A DNA stretch of 64,000 nt from NCBI GenBank assembly GCA_910587105.1, contig CAJUMB010000006.1, positions 42,850 through 106,849 on the forward strand, given 5' to 3'. This stretch comes from an uncultured Lachnospiraceae bacterium. Lineage in GTDB: Bacteria; Bacillota; Clostridia; Lachnospirales; Lachnospiraceae. A model generated the notes under the pieces. That model was not told the origin of the DNA and did no database searches. It was given only the letters and a program-made list of their open reading frames with translations. The position numbers and the translations under genes were made by a program. Below are positions 43,441 to 54,900 of the stretch, piece after piece (the stretch's first letter is position 1; every line of letters begins with the position of its first letter).

Positions 43441-44118
43441 TTAATTTTCCCATTTCTTCTCCATACGCACAGCAAGCCTGGATACCGGCCAGCACACGAT
43501 AAAATAGAGGAAGAACACACATCCATAGATCCAAAGCGCCGAATCCGGCACTGTATACCTGTTTGCCTCGATGATCTGCTGGGCCACTTTCAGAACCTCC
43601 ACCACACCGATTAACACAATCAGCGATGTGGTTTTCACCATCCGGGTGGCCAGGTTAATCGCCAGGGGCAGCAGCCGCCTGAGGGTCTGGGGAACAATGA
43701 TATATCTGTAGATCTGGCGGCTGTCCAGTCCCAGAGCCGCCCCGCTCTCATATTGGTGCTTCGGAATGGAGATCAGAGCTCCTCTGACCAGGTCCCCCAT
43801 CTCCGCTGTCCCCCACATGGTAAATACAATCACTGCCGAAACCTCCCCGGACAGCTGCAACCCGAAAGATTTTGTGGCCCCGAAATACACCAGGAACAGC
43901 AGTACCAGCTGAGGCATGATCCGGATGAATTCCAGATATATTTTGGTAAGGCACTTCACAACAGGATTCTTTAATGTCATAATCATACCCAGAAGAAGGC
44001 CGAATACAATAGAAAGCCCCACTGAAATCAAAGAAATTTTTACGGTAATCCACAGACCTCCCAGGAGCCGTATAAAGTTGTTTCCCATAAACAGCACTCT
44101 AATCCCCAAATCCTGCAT
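43441..44118 (-). CDS. Amino-acid ABC transporter permease, second
   Basis: 225 residues, HisMQ-type permease with about five TM segments. The ATPase-contact EAA loop is seen as GDLVRGALISIPKHQYESGAALGLD (split by its own variation), with the usual E-A/S-G-A-x-x-L-G. It overlaps the first permease gene by 20 bases, so the two are translated together and probably form a heterodimeric channel. Confidence 0.88.
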   Translation of the reverse strand: MQDLGIRVLFMGNNFIRLLGGLWITVKISLISVGLSIVFGLLLGMIMTLKNPVVKCLTKIYLEFIRIMPQLVLLFLVYFGATKSFGLQLSGEVSAVIVFTMWGTAEMGDLVRGALISIPKHQYESGAALGLDSRQIYRYIIVPQTLRRLLPLAINLATRMVKTTSLIVLIGVVEVLKVAQQIIEANRYTVPDSALWIYGCVFFLYFIVCWPVSRLAVRMEKKWEN

Positions 44119-44788
44119 ATCTCAGCCTCCTCTCTATCAGGCCCGCCGCCACTGATATGGGGAGCAGCAGAACCAGATACGAAATCACCAGCATCAGAAG
44201 CGCCTCATCGGTCTGATAGTAGAGGCCGATCAAATCTTTTGCCACATACATCAAATCCGCAAGGGCAACCACACTGAATACAGATGTCTCTTTAATCAGA
44301 AAGATTACATTGGCGCACAGCGGCGGCACCGATGTGGCCAGCGCCTGGGGAAAAATTACATAGCGCATGACCTGGAAGCGGTTCAGCCCTATGGCCAGCG
44401 CCGATTCCATCTGTCCTTTCTCCACAGCCTCCAGCCCGCTGCGCAGCGCCTCTGCCATATAGCTCCCGCCCAGGAAACTCAATCCTATAACCGCACATCC
44501 CTCCGAACTGAGCATAACACCAATTTTCGGAAGGCCAAAATACAGAAAAAACAGCTGCACAAGCAGCGGTGTATTTCTCGACAGCTCCACATATACCACG
44601 GCAATCTGTCTCAGCACAGGCACCCGGTAATAACCAGCCAGAGAACAGACCAGCCCTATCACCAGGGAAATCACAATTCCCGTCATACCCAGCCGAAAAG
44701 TTAATTTCGCAGCTTCCACATATAATGGAAGATACTCTGCCATAAAACCAGTATCCAACTTTTCAATCCTCCCATAGAATACTCCCAT
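44099..44788 (-). CDS. Amino-acid ABC transporter permease, first
   Basis: 229 residues, HisMQ type. EAA loop: MAEALRSGLEAVEKGQMESALAIGLN with GYYRV and PLLVQLFFLYFGLPKIG typical of polar amino acid permeases. About five TM segments. First gene of the importer operon, preceded by a good sigma-A promoter at 44822-44850. ATG 44788 stands close to the window's tRNA-Leu promoter on the opposite strand, so the two units diverge. Confidence 0.88.
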   Translation of the reverse strand: MGVFYGRIEKLDTGFMAEYLPLYVEAAKLTFRLGMTGIVISLVIGLVCSLAGYYRVPVLRQIAVVYVELSRNTPLLVQLFFLYFGLPKIGVMLSSEGCAVIGLSFLGGSYMAEALRSGLEAVEKGQMESALAIGLNRFQVMRYVIFPQALATSVPPLCANVIFLIKETSVFSVVALADLMYVAKDLIGLYYQTDEALLMLVISYLVLLLPISVAAGLIERRLRYAGFGD

Positions 44789-44821
44789 AGAGCACTCTTT
44801 TTTTAGGCTCTAATGTATTTT

Positions 44822-44850
44822 ATTATACCACAGTACATTTTGACTGTAAC
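44822..44850 (-). promoter_or_regulatory. Sigma-A promoter of the ABC importer operon
   Basis: On the minus strand: GTTACA (or TTACAG with a 16-base spacer), 17-base spacer, TATAAT, about 35 bases before the permease start codon. Confidence 0.68.
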
Positions 44851-44931
44851 CCCCTAAAAGCAGAAATCATTCCGGAATAAACTATAATCCAGGGCTTCAC
44901 TCAAACTTATTGCAAAAAGAAGATATTATAA

Positions 44932-44961
44932 TTGACAAAAGATTTCCATGAATGTTATAAT
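44932..44961 (+). promoter_or_regulatory. Sigma-A promoter of tRNA-Leu
   Basis: TTGACA, 18-base spacer, TATAAT; the tRNA begins 14 bases after the -10 hexamer. Confidence 0.85.
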
Positions 44962-44975
44962 AAAGCACGTTACAT

Positions 44976-45059
44976 GCGGATGTGGCGGAATTGGCAGACG
45001 CGCCAGATTTAGGTTCTGGTGTTTATGACGTGCAGGTTCAAGTCCTGTCATCCGCACCA
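44976..45059 (+). tRNA. tRNA-Leu (anticodon UAG)
   Basis: Acceptor stem GCGGATG pairs with CATCCGC, followed by discriminator A and an encoded CCA. The anticodon arm is CCAGA-TTTAGGT-TCTGG, so the anticodon is TAG, reading CUA/CUN leucine codons. The long variable arm (GTTTATGAC region) and the TPsiC arm (GGTTCAAGTC) fit a type II leucine tRNA. It abuts the remains of a mobile element, so it may have served as an insertion site. Confidence 0.93.
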
Positions 45060-45068
45060 GATAATGAT

Positions 45069-45112
45069 AATCCGAACCCGGTTCCCAATCGGGGACGGCT
45101 TCGGATTTTTAG
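45069..45112 (+). terminator. Terminator after tRNA-Leu
   Basis: AATCCGAA pairs with TTCGGATT around an inner CCCCGATT-like stem, followed by TTTTT. It starts ten bases after the tRNA CCA. Confidence 0.85.
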
Positions 45113-45129
45113 TATATCTTTAGTGCTAA

Positions 45130-45474
45130 AAGCAAAAGCGGCGGTATCGTAAGGGATACCGCCGCTTTTGTCGTTTTAGCTCTGCCAGCACTTTCGGCGG
45201 GATACGGCCGGCAAGTCTCTGAATGTCCTTCAGTTCACTTTCCAGCGTTGATGGGATTGATACCATCCAGCGCGGCTTCAATCGCCCTCGCCTGTTTAGA
45301 GAGGGAAACAGCCTGCTTGAACAGCCGGGTGGGGATATGCTTCCGGCCTGTTTTGCTGGCACTCTCGCCACGCTCCAAATTCGGATATTTCTCCACCATA
45401 CAAGCGTGAAAATCGTCCTGCCGCTTCGTTAAATTCGCACGATTGCCTATGTCACGCTGAATATTATGAGCCAC
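45130..45474 (-). pseudogene. Remnant of a MobA/MobL-type relaxase
   Basis: Minus-strand frame: AHNIQRDIGNRANLTKRQDD, YPNLERGESASKTGRKHIPT and LFKQAVSLSKQARAIEAALD (joined in one frame, 45474 to about 45235), ending at a stop after INPINAGK. A second frame continues the protein as ELKDIQRLAGRIPPKVLAEL down to about 45130. These are the C-terminal segments of relaxases from clostridial mobilizable elements of the Tn4451/CTn type, with an internal deletion and a frameshift between them. The N-terminal relaxase domain is missing. Not functional. Confidence 0.75.
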
Positions 45475-45789
45475 CTGTTAAAGAACCGCTGCTATATGGG
45501 CGAGTACAGCTATCGTGATGTAGTCAAGGAGGATAGTATCCCGGCGATTGTTCCAAAAGGATTATTTGAACGGGTACAGGAACAGCTGGCAAAGAACAAA
45601 AAGGCTCCTGCCCGTCACAAAGCCGAGGACGATTACCTTTTGACAACGAAGCTGTACTGTGGAAAATGCGGTTCCTTTATGGTGGGAGAAAGCGGCACAA
45701 GCCACACAATGAAAGTACACCGCTATTATCGCTGTGTGAACACCAAGAAAAAGAACCTCTGTGATAAGAGTGTTACATGGAATCAATGA
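45460..45789 (+). pseudogene. Fragment of a large serine recombinase
   Basis: LLKNRCYMGEYSYRDVVKED, IVPKGLFERVQEQL and the zinc ribbon CGKCG ... RYYRCVNTKKKNLC match the recombinase plus Zn-ribbon domains of TnpX-like serine integrases. The catalytic N-terminal domain and the coiled C-terminal part are missing, and the frame ends just after CDKSVTWNQ. With the relaxase remnant on the opposite strand it marks the scar of an integrative mobilizable element. The two fragments meet head to head near 45470, which shows rearrangement, not simple decay. Confidence 0.8.
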
Positions 45790-45791
45790 AT

Positions 45792-45841
45792 GAATCCCCC
45801 AACCGTATGGCCATACAGTTGGGGGATTCTTCTTTTCTTTT
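45792..45841 (+). terminator. Terminator at the edge of the mobile-element scar
   Basis: GAATCCCCCAAC pairs with GTTGGGGGATTC, and an inner GTATGGCCATAC extends the stem. A T-rich run (TTCTTTTCTTTT) follows on the + strand. Confidence 0.85.
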
Positions 45842-45911
45842 ATAGCGGCAAAGCACCTGTCAGACTGTCTGAAAACCCATTCCCGCCATCTGCACTGGTA
45901 CAAAAGCCGTC

Positions 45912-48900
45912 TTATTTTATCTTACAGCTTTTCCATTTACTATATTTCCCATAATAGACCGTGCCTCCTGTCTTTTTATAAGCTCGTATCCTAACCCTGA
46001 ATTTTTTACCAGATTTCAGTTTTTTGAATGTTTTCTCTGCATTTTTCTTTCCCTTTAATGTGACTTTTTTGATCTTTTTGCCGCACATATACTCAATCTG
46101 ATATGTATAACCTTCTGCCTTATTCCTGCACTTAAGTGTCACCTGAGCCTTTTTATTAGATTTCAAAGACTTTATTTTAACATCTTTTGGAATAACATAG
46201 ATCGTAATCCTCTTACTTGCCGCCTTGTACTGCCTGGATTCTTCTGCTTTTACGGTAATGACTGTCCGCCCAACTCCCACACACGAAATTACTCCACTGG
46301 TCTTATCCACTTTGGCTGCTTTTGTGTTAGATGAGCTAAAAGTAACTTTAGTCTTAGAACCAGTTATCTCTTGTACTATTCTAGAACCCACCTTCCGTTT
46401 AAGCCTCTTCTGGTTTGATTTTGAATCGTATTTAACTTTAAGGTTTTGTGCAATCCTTTTTTCCGGTACCGGAGTTATTGTGACTGCCGGTTCATTTGTA
46501 ATCGTTGGCAAGGCCGTGACCGTTGGCTTTTCTGTCACTGTTGGCTCATCTGTTACCGCCGGCTTTTCTGTCACTGTTGGCCCATCTGTGACTGCTGGTT
46601 TTTCCGTCACTGTTGGCATATCTGTGACTGCTGGTTTTTCCGTCACTGTCGGCATATCTGTGACTGCCGGCTTTTCTGTCACTGTTGGCTTTTCTGTCAC
46701 TGTTGGCTCACCTGTTACCGCTGGCTTCTCCGTCACTGTTGGCTCATCTGTGACTGCTGGCTTTTCCGTCGCTGCCGGCTCATCTGTTACCGCCGGCTTT
46801 TCTGTCACTGTTGGCGTATCTGTGACTGCTGGCCTTTCCGTCACTGTCGGTATATTCGTTGGAGAAGGCGATGCTAAAGCACTTACAATAAAAGAAACTC
46901 TGGTTTCCGCAGATTGATAATTACCGTCACCTGGCACTACCGCTTTGATAGTCACCGGAACTATTGAGACTCCGTATATGGTTACATAACCTTCAGAATC
47001 AACCTTTACTATATTTTCGTCATTACTTAAAAATATAACTTTCCCCTTACTCAGCTGCCCACTGACTATCAATTGGAATCCAGCAGTATTAATTGAAACA
47101 TTTTCCGGAACCCCGGTTATTGTTATATTCTGCTCTGCCTGCTCCACTTGAATCGTTTTTTCAACTGTCCCCGTATAATCATCCATACCAGATATAATCA
47201 TCTTATACGTACCTGCATCTATCATATCTGATGGCTCAACATCCATATAAATTGAACCTGATAATCTTTGAAGAACAACTGTATAATCGCTGTTCCCCAT
47301 CAATTTACGTGAGTGGGAATCCTCTCTGTACAATACATCTGGTAACTCGATTTTATTTCCGCTATACGTAAACTTATTCTGAGATAATTCCACTTTTTCT
47401 TGGGTCAATACTACTTTTGTCTCATCTGTATCAACAGATATTGTTCTTTCATTTGAGTCAAACCCATAATGTGCATTAATATCACTAAAATTTGCTGCTT
47501 TTCTTACCAGTTTCAAATACTTATAAGAGCCGTTTTCCTTGAGCATAATATCATTTGTGTCACCAACTATGATCTCACTGCCTGCCGATGTATCAACACT
47601 GTCACCATGTACATTGGTCAGCAGATAGTAATAGCTTCCCTGGCTGAGACCACTTATATGATACGCATCTTTGGTATGTATAACCTGGATGTTATCGGTA
47701 ATATTTTTTTTGCCTAATATGGATATTTTAGCGATGTTTCCTGCATTATTTGTACTGCTTTCCCTTACACGCACCCATAATTTCTGCCCTGCAGACTTTG
47801 GCGTAATCGGAATTTTCCCCCCGCTGCATACAATCCAATCTGTGCCGTTAAAAGAGTATTCGTGATTTTCATCAAATTCTTCTACCGTACAGAGGCCTGT
47901 GTAATCCACAGTGACCGCTGGTGCCTCCGGAATATCCAACTTACTGTATGCTGTATTATAAATTGTATCGCGGTCATATAACAACTCCGTAACTAATACA
48001 TCATAATACTCATCCAGAGTTTTAAATCCACTCTCACCAGTATAGTTAGATTTATTCACTTCCTTCAATATTTTCTTTTCATCCCTTATTTTCGCAATAT
48101 CCACATAGACCTTTTCGCCCGCTATACGCATTTTGATTAAATATTTCAGTGCCTTCAAAAACTTTTCGGGCTCCCGGTTCCTTTGACTGGTCAATACTTC
48201 TCGTCTCAACGCATAGGTTAAAGATGCAGCAACCCTCAGTTTCTCCAACTCGTTTACTTTATCTGCCCACTCAAACAAATAATCAAAAGTGTTGAATGCG
48301 ATTTTAAAGGCACCATATATGGTAGATGCACCTATACCATTCCCAATATTATAAATACTGTCTACAGCTTTAAGAACTTGGGTCACTCCGTTCGAAATCA
48401 TCCCGTCCACAGCAATATCCAAAATCTCGTTTACAAAACTTTGATTTTGGGATGCGAATCCTTTTTTTAATCCATCCCTTATTTTTTGAATTTCCTCATA
48501 CACTACACCATTTATTTCATCATGCGCAAGGAGCATGTCCACTAAGGTCATTGCTTCCTCTTGGGCAGCACTTATTGTTATAAACTGTTTTGTCAATTTG
48601 GCTGATTCATTCCATGCAGTAGTCAGATCCGTAATAATCCCCAGCCCTGAAGTAACCTCAGAACATGCGCCCTTGACAGCATCTCCAAACGCCCCATAAA
48701 TCCCGAGTCCATTTAATTTATCAGCGTGATATACTGCATTTAATTTATCCACAGCAGCTTTACTCATTCCGCCGCCTATGCATAATTTACCCAAACGAAC
48801 AATAAATTTATCGCTTCCTCCTTCCTCCCATCCTTTTGCCAGCTTCCTGGCGTTATTCCCATCTTTTATGATATTGTTATAAATATCAATATCATTTTTA

Positions 48901-51900
48901 TCGCTGATATCACCCATTATGCCGCCTATGACATTTAAGACAGAGCTGGTCATTTCCATGTATTTATTATCAATTTCATTTTCTACAGACTCTTGAAACG
49001 CATCATCCACCAACAGTTCATATACGTAATTTCTGGTGATATCTTTCATATTCTCTCCTGTAAATCCACCAAAATCCAAATTGAATACTGCATCAGAAGA
49101 GATATAAATTGCTTCGCTCAATTTCTTTAAAAAATCGCCATCATCTTCCTTCGCTTGCGCATAGTAATAAAAATATTCAGTATTTATATCTATTATATTC
49201 ATTGCTTTTGAAAATCTCTCACAATCATCCAGTTTTTCTTCCGCATTTTCAACTGAATATAAATCTGTCTTCCTGAAATTTATCTCCACTTCTATGCCAA
49301 GATTGTCTGTAATATCATACGCGGCTTCTTTTAGATATATAATACCATCAGAAGTAACCGCATCGTATACTGCATATTGTTTGGTGTATCTTGAACCTGG
49401 TTCTAAAGTTAAGACCTTCGAATCCGTGCCGATGTATTCCTTATACCCGCTTTTATTTTTTACATAAGAATTAAGGTATCGTACTTCTCTTGTTCCACCA
49501 TCCTCCTCTTCGCTGTCTATGTCTAAATCCGCCTTGTCCTGATACGCCGTTACAATATTGTCCGCAATCTCAATATTCGGAAGATATATATTGGCTTTGG
49601 ACATATTTTGAAGAGAAATATCGAAGTAAAAAGCCTCCTGGGAAATCTGATAATTCGCGTCAACAATCAACTTGACCGCTTGTTTTCCATACACTTTAAT
49701 CGGTGTATCTGTTTTAAATTCCGCCGAAACCGCTGTATTAAACTGGTCTAAAACAGCATGGTAATCAGCACTCAAATTATATTCCCCGGCCTCATCACCT
49801 CTGAGTGTCCACGCAACCGTCTTTTCTTCCTGTCCTGCTAATTGATCAAAGCGCACCGTTTTTGACGAATTTGAACCATATGCCTCTGCCAAGGACATAC
49901 CATCCGGAATATTCAGTGTCACCTCATTATTTGAAAGGCTGAACTCCGTGTCTGCATGATTTACGATATGAAGTTTTACATCGAAAAACTCTTTCAGATA
50001 AGAGGCTTCTACTGGTACATCAAGCAATGCTATGACCATATTTTCCGGATCAGGAACCTGTGTACTGTTTCCACCGGAACCCGAGGATGAAGAAATGTCA
50101 ATTATGCTCGCTGTTATCTTCCGTTTTCCCTCATCTGTATCTACAATCGTTGTACTGCCAGAATAAATATTCTTACCGTTTGTAACAATATTCATATCTG
50201 CGGCTTGAGTTCCGTATGTCAGCCGGACTGTAACTTTCGCCACCTGTTGATTTGCCGGATCTGAAACGTCTATTCCCGCTGCAATAATCTCGTCTAAAGT
50301 CATACGATTGACTTCGAACTCGCCGGTAACAATAGGTTCTTTCACAAGGGTCAGTTCTAATACGGTATTTTGCTTAGCACGGATAATAACAGATCTTTTC
50401 ACCGGAAGATAACCATCTTTATATGCTCCGACGGCATATTGCCCCACTAAGGCAGAAAAATCTACACAGCCTCTGCTGTCTGTATATTTCATCTGATCTG
50501 ATGTATGGTCCAAGTCGAAATAAACCGGTATTCCTGCAAGTCTGTTTCCATTCCCGTCCACTGCTTTTACTGTGACGCTTCCCAGCAGTCTCGGCTCATC
50601 TACCGTAATTTCTTTTATCGTATCAGCGGTATGCCCCTCGTCATCAGTAATGGTAAGTGTCACTGTATAAGAACCGGATTTATCATATTTATGACACACT
50701 TTTGAATCAGATCCATCTACAGCTGTCCCATCTCCAAAATCAAATTTATATTCTCTAATTCCCAAATCAGCGCTGGATGCCGAAGCATCATATAAATACT
50801 CTACCCCAACTTCCTGGACAGATTCACAGCTGAGTAATGCTTTCATAGTGTACTCCACTGCCATCCAGGCGGATTCACTCTCTTTTGTGTGGGTATTGCC
50901 GCACTTATCAACTGCTTCTATTTTATAATAATAAGTCTGCCTGCTCTGTGCATTATAGTCGTCATACTCATAATCCATTCCAGATTTCGCACTTCTCTGG
51001 GCAATCATTGAATAACTGCCTTTGGCTGTTTTTCTGTAGATCCGATATCCTGCCAGGTCTTTTTCTGCATTGCCTGTCCATTTTATTTTTATTTTTTCTG
51101 TATCGCTTTCTGTTGTCACACTGTTCACCTGAGGCGGGTCTTTATCAACTGTATAAGCGATATTACTCTCTGTTGTTTCAAGGCCCTGAACATCTGTGAC
51201 AGATATGGTAAAATGAAGAATATCCTGATCTTTCAGACTGGAAACAGGAATGTCTGCATTCAGGACTTTATAATAATTATTGATCCCCTGCTGGCTGATC
51301 AGTGTTTCTGGTACAGTGTCTTCATTGACCGTATAGGTGATACAGACCCTGTCTACTTTCCAATTGTCACATACCATCACCTGGAACCGGCTGTTTGATT
51401 TTCCAATTGTGCTCCCCTTTACAGGTGAATAGCTTTTGATTTCCGGCTTAACTGTATCATCGGGAAGTATTCCCTCTACAGCCTCTGTCTGCCCGCTCTC
51501 ATTTCCCGCGGCATCGCAGACTGACAGTTTGTAATAATAAGTAACATTTTTGTCCACAGACCGGTCCCAATAATTTACAGAATAGAGATTACGCGCAATT
51601 TCTGAATATGTTTGATTATCCGTGGATCTATACAGGTTATATCCCCTCAGGTCATCTTCGGTTCCTGTATCCCAGCTGAGTCCTATGGCTCCTGTAACAG
51701 AATCTGATTTAAAATTCTCCGGAACCGCAGGCGCTGTGCGGTCTATAATGTACTGCACATAAGGTGCTGAAGCCGAACTATCGCTCTCGTTTCCGGCAAT
51801 ATCTGCTGCAATCCCGCGAATGTATAAATAACCTTCGTCAAAGTCAGCCAGATCAATTACCTGGGACGTGGTCTCTGTCCTATTTTTCCCGCTAAAGCTG

Positions 51901-54900
51901 AGCTTTTTATAATCCTTCCACTGAACCCCATTTTGAGATGTCTGAAGCAAAATTGATGCAATACCGGTATTATCCGATGCCGTTACTTTAGAAGTGATCT
52001 CTTTATTAAAATAATCGGCATTCGGTCTTATAGAGCTGATGACCGGAGCAATGGTATCTTTCAAAGTACGGACAGTCAATACCTCTGACGGTTCTCCCCC
52101 ATTGCCCAGACGGTCATATGCAGTAACACGATAACGGTACTCCGCATCAGACTGCAGGTTATAAATATTAACGCCCAAGGTGGTGTAGACATCCTCTATC
52201 TTTCTATAGTTTCCATTGTCAAGCTCCTGCTCCACACGGAAAAAAGAGAAATCCTTATCTGAAACATCCTTCCACCTCAAAGTAACTGTGGAAGCAGTAC
52301 TTTCATAAGACAGATCCGTCACTTTTTCCGGACCGGTATTATCAACTTTATACCGATAAGTCAGCCCCGTGCTTACATTTCCGGCCTGGTCATAAGCAAG
52401 ACCTTTGATATAAATCGTTGAATCTTTATATTTTTTAGTGTCCAAAGAGTATCTGCAGTAACTGTCCTTTGCAGCTTTGAGCAATGTCCAGGCGGCCCCT
52501 CCATCCAAGGATAAATATAGTTCCGTTTTGGTAACTGCTATATTATCCTGGGCCTGAACATACAGTTCAGCATCACCGCCAATAATACTTCCATTGACCG
52601 GTGTAATCTGAATCACACGGGGCATTTCCGTGTCTGTAAGGGGCATGGCAGACGCTATATCCGACCGTTCTCCCTCTTTCCCAAAGGAATTTACGCCAAC
52701 TACATAATAGTAATAGTTCATACTTTTAACCGCTTCGGAATCTGTATATGTAAGAATATCCCTGCCGTTAATTTCTTTAATCAAAGTATACTCGTCCTCA
52801 TCCTCTGCCCGCCGATAGATATGATACGTTTTCGTATCAATTTCATGGGCAATGGTCCAGGACAGAACAATCTGATTGATGCCTCCCACCGCGGCCACAC
52901 TTGACAATGCCTCGGGCCTTGAATTGTCAACTGTAATGACTTTTGAAAGAATACTTTCCTCCCCGTCACGGTCTGTAAATTCAAAAATTACAGTATAATC
53001 GCCGGACTCAATCTCTGTAATATCCCATTCAGTTTTGTAGACGCCGCCCGCTCCCGTTTTATCTGTACAACTTGCAAAATCGCTGCCAATCTGAATCTTT
53101 TCCTTATTTTTATTAAGGTAGTAAAACCTGCCCGTTCCATTCTCAAGATTTCCGGAATCCTTTACAACTGCATATAAGTAACTGTTCATCTGTCCAACCT
53201 GATTCGATCCATTCTCTGTATACATATCAGAAACTACCGGAAGCCTGGTAGTCAGAGAAATTGCAGCCACGCTGGCCTCCTCCCCGGATTCCGTATGTCC
53301 GATGACTGTATAGTTATATATCGTCTCAGAGGACAGATTTTTGTCTTCATACGTATCACCAGTGACATCAGCAATTAATTTTCCATCTCTGTAAATATAA
53401 TACCCGGCAATCTTTTCATTTGCAGACGGTATCCATTTTAATTTAGCAGAATGGCTGTAAACATAATCTGCTGTCAGATCATTCACTTCTGAGCAATTAG
53501 GTAATGTAAACTGTATGTAGCAGCAAGATCCAAATCCGCCCCGCTCCATATAATACACATCCAGACGATGCTTCGCCTGGGGCTGGTCAAGCATTCCATG
53601 ATCCTCCATCCATTTTCTCAGGTCAATTGCCTGCCCCACAGATGAATGGATACCTCCCAGATCAACAGCCTTGACTCCATCCACAAACAGCCAGAAATCA
53701 TCATCTCCACGGAAATAATAATTCATAGGTCCTGTATAATCCCCAATGGTGAATTCGAACGCATAGTGCATTCCGAAATGCCAGTTATGTTCTTTTCCAT
53801 CATCACTCCCTGTCCCTTTGGCATCTCCCCCGGTCTCACTGTCAAGTGGAAAGAAATTGTTAGAATAAATGTTACTATGTGAACCGTAAGAACTTATTGT
53901 ATACAAAATCTTCTCCAGATTATCCAGAGTTTTTATTCCGTTTTTTTTCACATTTGACAGGGTATAGGTATCACCTTTCTGTTTAAAACCAAGTGTATAT
54001 TCTCCCAGCTTCACTTTTCCAGGTCCCTCGGCAAAAAACTGGGGCTGACGGAATGCTTTTGAAAACTGCAGCTGATAATCCGCCGTTAAAGTGTCCTGTA
54101 CCAATCCCTTTACCGGTACCGCCCAATGCGCTGTTCTTCGATAAAGATCTTTCAAATCTTCACCGGATGCAGAGCCTGGTCTCCCACTGGATATACTTTC
54201 TATATAGGTTCTCGCATCTTCATCAATCTTACAGGCGCCTGGAATATTATCCCATCTGTTCCCCCGGTTCAATAAACCGAATTCCTCACACACTCCTTCA
54301 GTACTGGACCCGCCTGCGAAATCTGACCAATTTCCCGACGAATTCTGTCCCATTCCCATTTTGGGCAGCTTATTATCAGCAGGTATAAAATTAATATCCG
54401 CATTTATTCCTTTATCTGCACCGCTGCGCTTTCCCGGATCAGCTATATTGTAATCAAAAAACGTCGTTGTCTGATCCATCTCCCCCGCATCAGTTTCTTT
54501 ATACCAAAAACGTATCAGACAATCTTTTGTCAGCGTAACTGCAGATGGATCTGCAAAATTTTCTGCCGTTCCCCCAGTCTCTGGAATATAGGAATCCGCT
54601 TTTATATCCCCATCAGCTCCAACAGACACATTGTATATCCTATAAGAACCCTCTTTCCAATCATCTCTTTCTTTTCCTTTATTGCTTAAATCTGTAGAAA
54701 TCCATATTTCATATGGAGTGTATTTTCTTTTATCAACACTTACATTACTCATACCCTGAATAATCTTACTCAGGCTCTCAATGGTAAAGTTTGGTGTTGT
54801 CTCGCTCCCATTCAGTCCATCTTCCAGCTCCATTGTATCCGGACTGTATATTTCTCCTGTATAATCCTGTTGTATAATTTGCTGGGTATGCCTGTCATAA

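Noticed and set aside
45792..45841. Terminator of the giant surface gene
   Set aside because: It is close to the giant gene's stop, but its T-run is on the + strand. On the minus strand only ATTCATTCATTG follows.
46481..46860. CRISPR array
   Set aside because: Units are 30 bases, contiguous without unique spacers, and stay in the reading frame of a large gene.
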